DNA of 64,000 nt from Paraphysomonas bandaiensis (Eukaryota; Chrysophyceae): NCBI GenBank assembly GCA_965644295.1, contig CBFFRP010000431.1, positions 310,001 through 374,000 on the forward strand, read 5' to 3'. Numbering within the stretch: the first letter of the stretch is position 1; each line of letters opens with the position of its first letter. This document shows, one piece after another, positions 13,601-26,248 of this stretch. The translations under genes and the position numbers were made by a program. The notes beneath the pieces are model-generated. The model made no database searches, was not told where the DNA came from, and saw nothing but the letters and a program-made list of their open reading frames with translations.

Positions 13601-16600
13601 TTTATCGATGGTGCAAGTCTACGGAAATATGCCATGATAATACAGTCCAATACCGACAATGCAAAAATCTGCAAGCACATGTGTTTGTTATTGTTATCAC
13701 TATATGGTAAGGGAGAGGGCGTGGACAGGGCACTACGGGAAAGCGATCTTGCAGCTATTCTCACGGATATCTTGTCTACGTCCGGTAGTGGAAGTACCCT
13801 GACTGCCGATATTGCCAATACTCTTGTTATGTTTGTAGTGGATTTTATTTCAAATGCTCCAGTCATGAAGAAAGAATTTATATCAGCTGGGCTAGTCAGT
13901 GTGTTGCGGCGTTACACCGACGACGACTTCAGTGATGCGACCAGAAAGGCAGCTCACATTGGAATGAAGAAATTAGTTCCACGGATTGGTGTCCTTATCG
14001 ACTCTGTGCAGGGTACTCACAGTATAAAAGTTATCATTGAAGGGTTAGAAGTTGCTATGGAATATCGCTGCCGTGATTTGGCGGCAAAGGCTATGTGTCG
14101 ACTAAGTGAACTTTTAGCCTGTGTGTCAACTGAAGATAAAAATGAAGAGAATTTATTACGACGGGAAGTTCTTCAAACTATTAGTGTTATCATAAAAGTG
14201 GCGACGGAATTCATCGACGCTATAAATGTAGTTGAGAGTGCACTTGATGTCATACAGCAACTCTCTGAGTCATCTGATGACATTCGTGCAATTGTTTCGT
14301 GTGGTGGATTCGTGTTGCTACGGTCAATATTGGACACACATGCCTCAATCGCTACTATATGTTCTGCATGTCTTGTATATGGCACACACACTGCAAGTGA
14401 CAGTATCAGAAATCGAATTGATATGGGAAAGTCAGGATGCTGTGAATCTCTTTTAGGTGTATGCCGCGCACACGAAAATAATGTGGAGATGATGAGAAAG
14501 TGCTTGCATTATATGTCGGTGCTCTGCACAGATTGTCCGGATAACCAAGATGCTTTTTGCAGTGGAGGTGCATGCGGGGTTGTCATCAAACACCTCATTT
14601 CTAATATGGCGGAGGTGTCTGATGTCAGTATTTGTGCCCAAACCATATTGAGTTTATGTTCTAATATGCATCTTGGAAACCGCAGGGTATTAATTTCTGA
14701 GAAGCATATGCAGTTGTATATTAAAGTAGTTCGCTTGTCCTCGCACAGTTCAAAAATATGTAAAATTATTTGTGCGCTTTTTGTTGGCCTATGTGGATCA
14801 AGTGATAGTGTTACAGACGAAGTACTACCTGTGTGTGGTGTCGCCACTGAACTGCGGGATATGTTGTCTATAGAAAATACTGAAAAACTAAGCTCTGGTG
14901 TTTCACAGGGTTTGGTTATGCTTGTTGTACACATGGCGGTGAAAATTCCATCGATGCGCCCTGTGCTGCTGTCTGTGGGGATGACTAATGTTCTACGTCG
15001 CTTTACTCTGCCGGAGTGGAATGATGTCGTTCGCCATGCAGCTGATACTGGTATTCGTAAACTTATTCCGCGTATGGCGATGCTAATGGACACCTTAAGT
15101 GAATCCACTGATCCATCTTTCCTTACTGAATGTTTGCAGTCAGCAGTAGAATGTGGGTACCAACCTCTTGCCGAGAAAGCGATAGGTGTCATTGAACATA
15201 TGATTAGTAGAAGCAACCCTAAGATCTTATCCTCTATATGTGATATACGTGAAGTGGTGTGTACGCCTGTGTTAATGGATGTGCTTTGCACTTTTTGGTT
15301 CAATACCAAAATTTGTGACAAATGTTTTTCTATCATCACGGAATATCCGTATACATCTGGGGATGCGGAGATGATTATATCATTGGGGGGGGCAGACAAG
15401 TTTCGGTCTTTGCTTGAAAAATTTCTCACAGATTCTAGATATTGTCCTCTCTCTTTGTCGTATGGTTCGGCATTGTTATCGGATAGTCTGTCGAACAAAA
15501 TCGCGATGGGACAGCATAATATTTGTGAGTGTGCAGTTCTCGTGTGTCAAATGCATGCGAATGATGCACACATTATGACTAAGGGCTTGTCTATAATATG
15601 CGCTCTATCAACTGAATGTGTGGAGAATCAAAGGAAGTTTGGACGCGAAGATTTTGCTGAGGTTGTATTGACGCACTTGTCTAGGCACAAGCTTGATAGT
15701 CTTGTTGTGGAACTTTGTGCTCGTACTATTTTGAGTATTTGCGCTGGTGGTAAATGTGAGAATCATTTACACGTATTCTTGTTACCGTCGTATATTCGGG
15801 TGTATTTCGATGTTATACGATCCAGTGCTACAAACGCCAAGATATGTAAATGCATGTATTCGGTCGTTGTTGTACTCTGTAAAAACGAGAAAACCAATGT
15901 CATTGACAGTTTGCGCAGTAGTGGTATTGCAAGCGACATAGCCAGTTTTTTGCGATTTTCTATCGATGCAGAAAAAGTTCGAGAAGTGGTACAATTAGCA
16001 GTGATGCTAGTAGTGTATCTTATTGTGAACTATCCCTCACTGGCTGGCGATTTCATTGACGTTGATATGGTTAATGTGTTGAAGTTGTACATTTCAGGCA
16101 TTTGGAGTGAAAAGACTAAAAAGGCAGCGAGAACTGGAATCAGTAAGTTGATTGCTGAAGCTAGTCGTGTCGTCACACTTGATGCTGATCGTGAAAATCC
16201 TGAACCTAATTCTATAGTTGCTACATTAGCAATGGGGTTCCCAACTTCTGATTTGTCATCCGACTCACTGCAATCTGACTCACAATCTACAGACATTCCC
16301 TACTTGATTTTATGTCTAGAAAAAGCGGTTGTTGAGAACAGTGTTGACCTAGCACTAACTTCGGGCTTAAAAATATATGAGTTGCTATCGTCACAAGACG
16401 TAGGTCCTGAAGAATTGCTTGCCGTGGTAAAAGCGACAGCAAAAGTTATAGAAAAGTTTATAAAAAATACGGACTTGTGTAAACTCTGTTTAGACTTACT
16501 GTCTCGAACGGAACATGACAGTCAGATGATTGAAACTTTTCATTTAGCCCCCATTGTAGCATCCGTGCTTGACACACACCAGTCTGACCCCAGTGTGTGC

Positions 16601-19600
16601 TGTGCATGTGTGGATTATGGAATATGTTTGGCATCGATAGATGTGAGTGTGCGGCTTTTGTTTGGTGAACATGGTGTTTGTGATTGCGTTTTGGCTGTAT
16701 TTCGAAGGCACAGCAACATCGCTGCTGTCGCTGATAGATCTCTCAGGTTCATATGTGCGCTATGCAGAGATTGCCCGTCAAACCAGGATAAACTTGGGAA
16801 CGGCGGTGCTTGTAGTTGTGTTATCGAATGTCTGTCGGAATATATAACAAATAGCAATGTTGTGATCTCAGGTACGCATGCCATTGCTTCGCTTTGTGCG
16901 GGGCATGGCATCAACAACAACCGTTATACAATGACTTCTACGAGGCCTTTACAGCTATACATGGAGGTGATTCGTATGAACCCCATGAGTGGGGATACTT
17001 GTAAAGGTATCTGTTCACTTCTTGTGGCACTTTGCGGTAAGGGCGAGGGTAAAGTTGGAGAGCAAATGATGGATAGTGGTATATCGGACGCGTTGTTGGT
17101 TATGCTGTCATGTACTGATTCCGATCGAGCATTTAGCATAGATGTTCTGACCAATCTGGTTATGTTAGTGGTTCACTTTGTCCTTAATATTCCTGCGATG
17201 ATGTTTAATCTGGCATCAGTTGGTATGGCAGGTGTTCTTTGTGAATATACCTCGGCCCCATGGAACGAAACTGTTCGAAAAGCAGCTGCCGCAGGTGTGA
17301 AGAAATTGACCAGTTTGGAGTCAAGGGAACCGCTAACTAAACCATTCATTCCCCATTCTGTGGAGTCAAATTTAGCGACTACGGATTCTTCGTTGCGTCC
17401 AGAAAGTACACTTAATCAGCTACCTTCAATATATCCCAGCAGTTATCAACAAGACATTGGTCTACCTGGAAGTGATGATCGACGAAACAATGACCATGTG
17501 CTGCAGCCAGTCCATAGTAATTCTATGACATCGTCGGATGTGAGCTCTTTGTTATCATTTGTAGAGATAGCCGCAAATGAAAGCGATGTGGATGCAGTGC
17601 TTCATTTGTTCCGTCGACTACGATCTATGTTGCTAGACTCGCCTAATGGAAAAAATATTTCTGCGATACAAGAAGCATCAGGAAAAAAGTTTGTAATCTT
17701 ACATGCATTAGCCTCATATCTTAACAACAACGAGCTTATAAAAACTGGGTTGGAAGTTATGCAGATAATCTCCCTCCATATTGGGGATGGTGAATCATTT
17801 AGCCTGACAAATGAAATTGACATGATTTGCTCCATATTGAAACAATACGTAGTCGATGCAGATATATGCTCGGCTTGTGTGAAATATTGCTCTGTACTAG
17901 TAGCCGAACAAAAGGAAATATGCGTTAACATGGGTAAAGCTGGTGTATGCAACGCTGTTGTGGATGTCATGAGAGCGCAGCTAGAAAAAACTGGAGTTGT
18001 TCTTTGTTGTCTTCCACTTGTACGTGTGCTCTGTAACGAATGTGATGACAATCGAAACAGGTTCGGTGAGTGTGGTTTGTGCAGTCTAGTAATCAAATTT
18101 ATGCTTCCAAATTTAGCGGATGAACATATTGTATCCACGTCTTTGCAAACGGTGGTGGCTCTCAGCGCAAATCAAAATGCGATTAACAGCAAAGTATTGA
18201 CGTCTTCAAGTCATTTTCAATTGTATATTCGTGTCCTTCGCCTACATTCGACGAACCCTGTGATATGCGATTGTATATGTACTCTTATGATCGCTTTGTG
18301 CCGAAGTGACCAAGAAGGTGTTGGTGCTGATATAGTAAAAAGTGGAATTATTCGTGAGTTGGCAGAACTGCTTACCCGATTTGTGAACAGAAGTCACTTT
18401 GATCCTGAAGTCACGTCAGCAATTGTGTTACTTGTAGTACATTTCGTTGTAAACGTTCCTATGACAGTTTCCGAGTGCTTGTCTGTTGGCATGATCGACG
18501 TGCTTCGTCCCTACACAACTGGTGATTGGAACAACAAGGTTCAAAATGCTGTTAATATTGCCATTCAGAAACTTTCATCGCGAGATGAAAATATATGTAA
18601 TACTTTGCGGGTGATACTTCCAGAAGAACAACCTGGATCTCGTGATATGGACGTCACAGAAGCTACCAACGAGGGTGGTGCTGCTGTTGATACCAGTCAA
18701 CATACGGGGTTTCAAGAAGTTGCTATACCTTCAGAGTTACTTTCTAATATCAGCACTTCTACAGATGTCTTGTTCTTGTGTGATTGCTTCAGGAGTGCTG
18801 CCACGAACAATAATGAGGTTATCGCTGATAGTTGTGCGAGCCGGATTCGAGCACTTGTCTCGGGTACAGGACAAATCAATGGGAATAAAGTCGTTAAATC
18901 CTTGGCTGCCGTTAGAAGTGAACTCTTTGCGGCATTTACAGAATTTTTGGAGAGCGACTCTGTAACTTCGAATGGGCTATTTATACTGCATATGTTACTG
19001 AGTCCTTCTGCAGAGACTAGCGCTGTGGTATCAAACCATGAAGTCATGTTTGTCACTTCTGCGTTGCAATTAAATATGTTTTCATCTTACTGCTCTCTAA
19101 TACTCGAGTGTGGTACATTACTAGCTGATAGTGGAGAAGAGAGCCGAACTCGACTCTGCTCAAACGAGATGTGTAAAAGTGTTGTCCAAGTATTACGAAC
19201 TTACCAGAGTAACTGGGATATCATGTTGAAATGCTTCAACCTGATATGTGCACTATGTAGAGGTGATTTGGTTAATCGTGACAAATTCGGCCATTCAGGA
19301 GTAGCGACTGAAATGATTGGTTACTTGAGAAATAATATGGCAAATGAAGTGATAGTTAGTAATTGCCATCGAGTCATTACTGTACTTTGTACAGAATGCG
19401 TGTTAAATAGGGAAAAATTTGTTGCCGATATCAACCTATATGTCGATATTATCAAAGGTAATGTTAAAAATGCACGCCTGGTTAAGGGCACATGCGCTTT
19501 GCTTGTTGTTGTGTGTGGTAAAGGTGAAGGTAGCGTTGGCGAAGAGATGATAGAGAGTTCTATTTGCCAAGAGTTTATCAGACTCCTCAATGATCATGCA

Positions 19601-22600
19601 AGTGGAGATCAGTTGAATCGAGATGTGGCTACCAGCCTACTAATGTTGGTGGTTCACTTCGTTGTCAATATTCCCATATTGACCCCTGTGCTGGAGTCAG
19701 CGGGAACAATCGATGTTCTTCGGCGTTATACAACTAGTGATTGGAATGATATTGTTCGAAAAGCTGCCTCTATAGCTATCAATAAGTTGTCGGCGTTTGC
19801 ACTGTCCTCATGGGATAAGAAGTCAAAAGAGGATTTCCGATCAAATAGCCCCGGGATAAATTCAATGGAAACAAGTGAACAAGACACGAAATCTATCTCA
19901 CCTGTATCAAATGTACCATCCACTTTTCCTACTGCTAGCACTGTTGCCCATGGGCCTTGTAAAGTTGACGGAGTTGTCGCGGATGATGAACGACAAATGC
20001 AGCCAACTGGAGTAGGACATGACAACAGTAGTGGAACTGCGCAGAGTTTTGACACTGGAGATAATGCACCGAATGCTTGTGACGTGGACAATGCCAAAGA
20101 CAATTTACGTCCTGAATCAGTCCCGAACAGGAACGAGACAACTATTGAGGTGACTGATGATACCTCTCATTTTCAAAAAGAGCCTGCAACTACCAAGCGC
20201 GATTCTGTTGTGGCAGGTGTTTTATCTGTTCTAAAGGTGGCAGTTGAAGAAAGGAATTTGGGTAAATCAATGTCTAGTTTGAAAGAAATAAGGTCTGTGA
20301 TGTCAGATACCGATTTATCTTATAGAGAATCTTATCGCGAAGGAATATATATATCCCAAGGCCTAATCATTAGTTGTCTATCTTTATTTTCTGACAATAC
20401 GTCCCTTGTTGTAGTGGGTTTAGATGTGCTGCGAATGATCTCATCTAATGAAATCTCAGCTGATGAAGCGAAATTACTTCGCGTTATTCTACAGATTCAT
20501 ATTTCCAACAGAGTATTATGTTCTCGAATTTTGTTGTATGCAACAGCTCAGGCCACGAAAGTTGTCACTAATCGTATCGAAATGGGAAAGACCGGTATAT
20601 GTGAGGTCGTTGCAGATGTGTGTGCACGTTACAAAGATGATAAAGAAATTGTGATTTGGTGCTTGCAATATGTTGTCGCCATGTGTACTGATTGTTCGAG
20701 TAATGAAATTATATCAGTACAGTGTATTAAAAATATCGTTGCATCATTGGAGGTTCACAAATCGTGCGAAAGTACTATTAGTACCTTCGCCGAAGGCTTT
20801 ATTGCTCTTTGTACTGGGGCGAACTCTCAAATCCTGACGTTTTTCTCAACCTCACCTACGCTTGAGTTGATTTTTAAAGTTCTCAAATGTAATGGCGGTA
20901 GCGTAACGGTATGCAAAAGTCTTTGTAGTTTTTTAGTTTTGCTATTCGATAGAGGCCGCACGTTGATTAACGACAACATACAGTATGTGACAGTTTCGAA
21001 AGGGATAGTGGACGTGCTTTCTGATCACAACTGTACAAGTACTTCTGAAGCAGCTACAACTGTTGTCATGATGGCTGTATATGTCGTATTAACTATGCCA
21101 ACTATGCACCCTGCTTTGGTTTCTGTTGGTGTGATAGACGTTTTTCGCCGATTCACTACCAATGATTGGAGTAGTGCAGTGAAAAAAGGCTGTTACGTCG
21201 CCATAAAGAAACTGTCGATGCTGAGAATAGTATCTAACGCATCCAGCGTAAATGATAAGCAGAGTGAGTCAAGAGTACATCGTACAGATGAAAATGAAGT
21301 GGTAGAAGAAGTACCTGATGCAATTGATGAATCATCCGACACTTCGCATTTACTGTCCTATCTAGGAAAAGCTATTGATAGTAATGATCTGGATTTGGCT
21401 ATGTTTTCAATGAGAAGAATTCTGGCTATAGTTTCCAATTCTGGAGATCTGAAATCAGAGAATTTACTCGCAGTGAAGGAAGTTGCTAGTCAAGTGAACA
21501 CTATATTTAGTGTTGCATCTGTTTTTATTGAAGATGCAAATGTTGTGACAGCATGTTTGGATGTTCTGCAGCAATTGGAATATGACGACGCGGATATCGA
21601 TGCCATCGATAGTAGTGGCAAGCTTGGTGTAATAAGTGCTATATTGCAGGAGTACGTATCAGATGGTGCGATATGTTTACTTTGTATGGATGTAGCGATC
21701 AGGCTAGCCGCAGAAAGTGAGACAATTCAGCTAGAGCTAGGTGATAAAGGGATATGCGAGAGTGTCATAGAAGTGTGCCAAGCTCACGAAAATGATAACG
21801 GCGTCGTTGAGAAATGTATCGTACTTGCTACCGAACTGTGCACTTCTTGCAGAGATAATCGTGACCGATTTAGCGAAATCTCTACTTTGAGCGACGCTGC
21901 TAAGCTTGTGATTAATGCTGCTGTGGATTATCCTGAGAAGGGTGTTATTCATGCCATTAAAGTTCCGTATGTAGAGGATTCAGTAATTTCTACATCTGCA
22001 ACTAGCCAGATGGGCAGTGGTGCCAACGAAGTGGTGAAGGAAGTAGCCGATAGGTCAGTGAATGTGAACGACAGAGTGGACAGTAAACACTTGGTCGATA
22101 AAGCATCTGAAAATGTAACAAATGCCATGAGTGCAACCAATGAAACCTCTAGGGATGCTGTTGCTAAGTCGCTTGCTACTAATACACATGAGTTACCATC
22201 GGTCCCGAGTGAGAAAAATGTGACTGAATTATCTAATGCAATTGATGAATCAACCGACACTTTCAAGGAAGAAGCCGATAGGTCAGTGAATGTTAGCGAC
22301 AGAGTGGACAGTAAACACTTGGTCGATAAAGCATCTGAAAATGTAACAAATGCCATGAGTGCAACCAATGAAACCTCTAGGGATGCTGTTGCTAAGTCGC
22401 TTGCTACTAATACACATGAGTTACCATCGGTCCCGAGTGAGAAAAATGTGACTGAATTATCTAATGCAATTGATGAATCAACCGACACTTTCAAGGAAGA
22501 AGCCGATAGGTCAGTGAATGTTAGCGATAGAGTGGACAGTAAACACTTGGTCGATAAAGCATCTGAAAATGTAACAGATGCCATGAGTGCAACCAATGAA

Positions 22601-25591
22601 ACCTCCAGGGATGCTGTTGCTAAGTCGCTTGCTACTAATACACATGAGTTACCATCGGTCCCGAGTGAGAAAAATGTGACTGAATTATCTAATGCAATTG
22701 ATGAATCAACCGACACTTTCAAGGAAGAAGCCGATAGGTCAGTGAATGTTAGCGATAGAGTGGACAGTAAACACTTGGTCGATAAAGCATCTGAAAATGT
22801 AACAGATGCCATGAGTGCAACCAATGAAACCTCCAGGGATGCTGTTGCTAAGTCGCTTGCTACTAATACACATGAGTTACCATCGGTCCCGAGTGAGAAA
22901 AATGTGACTGAATTATCTGATACAATTGATGAATCAACCGACACTTTCAAGGAAGAAGCCGATAGGTCAGTGAATGTTAGCGACAGAGTGGACAGTAAAC
23001 ACTTGGTCGATAAAGCATCTGAAAATGTATCAGATGCCATGAGTGCAACCAATGAAACCTCTAGGGATGCTGTTGCTAAGTCGCTTGCTACTAATACACA
23101 TGAGTTACCATCGGTCCCGAGTGAGAAAAATGTGACTGAATTATCTAATGCAATTGATGAATCAACCGACACTTTCAAGGAAGAAGCCGATAGGTCAGTG
23201 AATGTGAACGACAGAGTGGACAGTAAACACTTGGTCGATAAAGTATCTGAAAATGTAACAGATGCCATGAGTGCAACCAATGAAACCTCTAGGGATGCTG
23301 TTGCTAAGTCGCTTGCTACTAATACACATGAGTTACCATCGGTCCCGAGTGAGAAAAATGTGACTGAATTATCTGATACAATTGATGAATCAACCGACAC
23401 TTTCAAGGAAGAAGCCGATAGGTCAGTGAATGTGAACGACAGAGTGGACAGTAAACACTTGGTCGATAAAGCATCTGAAAATGTATCAGATGCCATGAGT
23501 GCAACCAATGAAACCTCTAGGGATGCTGTTGCTAAGTCGCTTGCTACTAATACACATGAGTTACCATCGGTCCCGAGTGAGAAAAATGTGACTGAATTAT
23601 CTAATGCAATTGATGAATCAACCGACACTTTCAAGGAAGAAGCCGATAGGTCAGTGAATGTGAACGACAGAGTGGACAGTAAACACTTGGTCGATAAAGT
23701 ATCTGAAAATGTAACAGATGCCATGAGTGCAACCAATGAAACCTCTAGGGATGCTGTTGCTAAGTCGCTTGCTACTAATACACATGAGTTACCATCGGTC
23801 CCGAGTGAGAAAAATGTGACTGAATTATCTGATACAATTGATGAATCAACCGACACTTTCAAGGAAGAAGCCGATAGGTCAGTGAATGTTAGCGACAGAG
23901 TGGACAGTAAACACTTGGTCGATAAAGTATCTGAAAATGTATCAGATGCCATGAGTGCAACCAATGAAACCTCTAGGGATGCTGTTGCTAAGTCGCTTGC
24001 TACTAATACACATGTGTTACCATCGGTCCCGAGTGAGAAAAATGTGACTGAATTATCTGATACAATTGATGAATCAACCGACACTTTCAAGGAAGAAGCC
24101 GATAGGTCAGTGAATGTTAGCGACAGAGTGGACAGTAAACACTTGGTCGATAAAGTATCTGAAAATGTATCAGATGCCATGAGTGCAACCAATGAAACCT
24201 CTAGGGATGCTGTTGCTAAGTCGCTTGCTACTAATACACATGAGTTACCATCGGTCCCGAGTGAGAAAAATGTGACTGAATTATCTGATACAATTGATGA
24301 ATCAACCGACACTTTCAAGGAAGAAGCCGATAGGTCAGTGCATGTTAGCGACAGAGTGGACAGTAAACACTTGGTCGATAAAGTATCTGAAAATGTATCA
24401 GATGCCATGAGTGCAACCAATGAAACCTCTAGGGATGCTGTTGCTAAGTCGCTTGCTACTAATACACATGAGTTACCATCGGTCCCGAGTGAGAAAAATG
24501 TGACTGAATTATCTGATACAATTGATGAATCATCCGACACTTCGCATTTACTGTCCTATCTAGGAAAAGCTATTGATAGTAATGATCTGGATTTGGCTAT
24601 GTTTTCAATGAGAAGAATTCTGGCTATAGTTTCCAATTCTGGAGATCTGAAATCAGAGAATTTACTCGCAGTGAAGGAAGTTGCTAGTCAAGTGAACACT
24701 ATATTTAGTGTTGCATCTGTTTTTATTGAAGATGCAAATGTTGTGACAGCATGTTTGGATGTTCTGCAGCAATTGGAATATGACGACGCGGATATCGATG
24801 CCATCGATAGTAGTGGCAAGCTTGGTGTAATAAGTGCTATATTGCAGGAGTACGTATCAGATGGTGCGATATGTTTACTTTGTATGGATGTAGCGATCAG
24901 GCTAGCCGCAGAAAGTGAGACAATTCAGCTAGAGCTAGGTGATAAAGGGATATGCGAGAGTGTCATAGAAGTGTGCCAAGCTCACGAAAATGATAACGGC
25001 GTCGTTGAGAAATGTTTTCGACTCGTTTGTGAGCTCTGTGATGATTGTCCCGAGAATCAAGACCGCTTTGGGCATCTTTCGGTTTCTAGTCATCTTGTGA
25101 AGTACTTGATCGGTAATATGAAAAACGAGTCTGGTGTTGGAATTTGTGCTCGTACCATTATGAGTCTCTGTGCTGATAATCACCAACATAACCGAAGTGT
25201 GCTTGTGTCGCGCAAACACCTTCGACTCTACACTCATATAATTCGCAAGAACTGTAAGAATTTGAAAATAACACGCTTTGTTTGCACTCTACTTGCTGGA
25301 TTATTTAAAACAAGCGATGAATATGGTGACGAGGAACTGGTCGAAAGTGAGATTGCCTACGATTTAGCTTCGCTGTTGTCTGCTTATTTTGAAAAGTCTT
25401 CACTGACTAAAGAGGTAGCCCAGGCTGTCGTCATTCTTGTTGCGCATTTTGTGATTAACATTCCGGACATGAGATACGAGCTGGTGGCTGCAGGAATGAT
25501 TAAATTGCTAAGCCGTTTTAGTGGAAGCGAATGGAGCAGTAATGTAAGAAAGACTGTGCCGGTAGCGATCCGTATGTTGGAGAAAGTGTAG
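1677..25591 (+). CDS. Giant modular armadillo-repeat protein (about 7,904 residues)
   Basis: Proposed exons are 1677-1786 (tentative), 1903-10652 and 10737-25591, which sum to 23,715 nt. The 84-nt intron at 10653-10736 (GTGAAA...TTGTAG) joins two frames that otherwise look like separate 2,860- and 4,938-residue ORFs; across it the text reads NAD-EVVGLGDSEKELL. The N-terminal 200 residues or so include an IQ motif (IQAIYRTYRIRK, near 2264-2320), then basic/serine-rich linkers and two short coiled coils (about 2715-2990). The rest is 16 full modules plus one truncated module, 1.1-1.4 kb each. Each is a helical, cysteine-rich armadillo-type block with recurrent text: LCxxCLxYG, NRxxMGxxGICE, LCxDCxxNQ, TIxSLC, ICKHMC, VMLVVHF and a final W-x4-RKAA-x-GI-x-KL. 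Early modules begin with degenerate IQ-like basic helices. The fold suggests a scaffold; no catalytic motif is seen and I know no named homologue. The first exon and start are the least certain part. Confidence 0.8.
10653..10736 (+). other. 84-nt intron joining the two parts of the giant gene
   Basis: The donor is AG|GTGAAA and the acceptor TTGTAG|ATGAAG. The upstream exon ends after the first base of a codon; the downstream exon supplies AT to make Asp. The same reading frame then continues into EVVGLGDSEKELL and the next armadillo module. The length is divisible by three, but the intron contains an in-frame TGA at 10673-10675, so retention would truncate the protein after about 2,930 residues. 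Size and signals match the introns of neighbouring genes. Confidence 0.8.
21321..21817 (+). repeat. 497-bp duplicated half-module, upstream copy
   Basis: This stretch encodes the first half of an armadillo module, from AIDESSDTSHLLSYLGKAID to ENDNGVVEKC. It is identical by eye to 24519-25015, a constant offset of 3,198 bp. Here the module is not completed. After VVEKC the sequence becomes IVLATELCTSCRDNRDRFSE and then a non-armadillo linker leading into the 228-bp repeats, so this is a truncated module. Confidence 0.95.
22046..24542 (+). repeat. 11 tandem copies of a 228-bp (76-residue) coding unit
   Basis: Copies begin at 22046, 22274, 22502, 22730, 22958, 23186, 23414, 23642, 23870, 24098 and 24326, exactly 228 bp apart and therefore frame-neutral. 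The encoded unit starts EADRSVNVxDRVDSKHLVDK and includes ENVTNAMSATNETSRDAVAK, THELPSVPSEKNV and AIDESTDTFKE. It is hydrophilic, Ser/Thr/Asp-rich and probably disordered. Copies differ at a few codons only: S/N before DRV, A/V before SEN, T/S before N/D-AM, and NA/DT before IDES. The NA/DT state alternates in copies 4-8, consistent with duplication of two-unit (456-bp) blocks. The array lies inside the giant armadillo gene and interrupts its last module. Confidence 0.97.
24519..25015 (+). repeat. 497-bp duplicated half-module, downstream copy
   Basis: This is the second copy of the segment at 21321-21817. Here the module continues normally after VVEKC (FRLVCELCDDCPENQDRFG and onward) to the C-terminus, so this is the complete version. 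The junction with the tandem array falls at IDES(T/S)DT, a string shared by the array unit and the module start. That suggests the array end and the duplicated segment were joined by recombination at this short homology. Confidence 0.95.
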
Positions 25592-26248
25592 ATAATTTTA
25601 AACTATTATCTATGTGGGGCATGTTGTAAATAGTTTTATGTGTAAATTTCGTTTGTAAAATTAAAAAATCATATGGTGCTGATTAAAACGCAATCCAATG
25701 TTTTTACCGTTTTGGTAATAAAATATTGATACCTCAGTGCTATTCGGTTTTCGTAATTCGACTAGTTTTTGTATCAGTACACTAGTGTGCGTCCTATGTA
25801 TGTCATCTATTTGACAAAGAAGAATTATTTGATGGTTTAGTAGAAAATCCCAAAGTAGCTTCAATTGTAGTTAATCTAAACGTGTTAAGAATACGTTTTC
25901 TCAAAATCGCCATTACACTAAAAATAAAGTACACATTAAAGCTTCAATATGAAAGTGATTAGTTGATTAATACAATTTAGAAAAATTTGGGCTGCATTTT
26001 TTCCAGCAATCAGTTATCCGAAAGTGTCATATGCTGGTAGAAACAACAATAAATTATAATTCTGGTAAGGATACTAGGGCTACACCCTGTTTCCTCAATT
26101 CTTATCAAAATCGACCTCGGCGGTTCGTGTGCTGAACACAGAGCTCCCTCGAGGCATATAATATTGTAAAAAACAAACATAGAAATCAAAATTGAAGATA
26201 TTTTCTGTAGCAATATTGTAGCAAAATAAAGTATTTTCAAAGATCTGA
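25592..26248. other. Convergent 3' intergenic region
   Basis: This AT-rich spacer lies between the 3' ends of the giant armadillo gene (+) and the aldo-keto reductase/cyclase fusion (-). Short minus-strand open frames are present but low in complexity. I see no repeat, RNA gene or conserved-looking frame; it probably holds the two 3' UTRs. Confidence 0.5.

Noticed and set aside
14509-15498. Minus-strand open frame of 329 residues
   Set aside because: Antisense to armadillo modules of the giant gene, which have consistent repeat landmarks on the plus strand. The minus frame shows no domain.
21949-24540. Minus-strand open frame of 863 residues
   Set aside because: It lies exactly antisense to the 228-bp coding repeats. 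Because the unit is a multiple of three, a stop-free antisense phase is copied 11 times. It has no independent coding signal.
22046-24542. CRISPR-like array
   Set aside because: Repeats are 228 bp, head-to-tail without spacers, and translate as one open frame in a eukaryotic gene.
10775-25591. A separate second giant gene
   Set aside because: The 84-nt intron at 10653-10736 has good splice signals and keeps frame, and the text after the acceptor continues into the next module. One gene explains both frames better.
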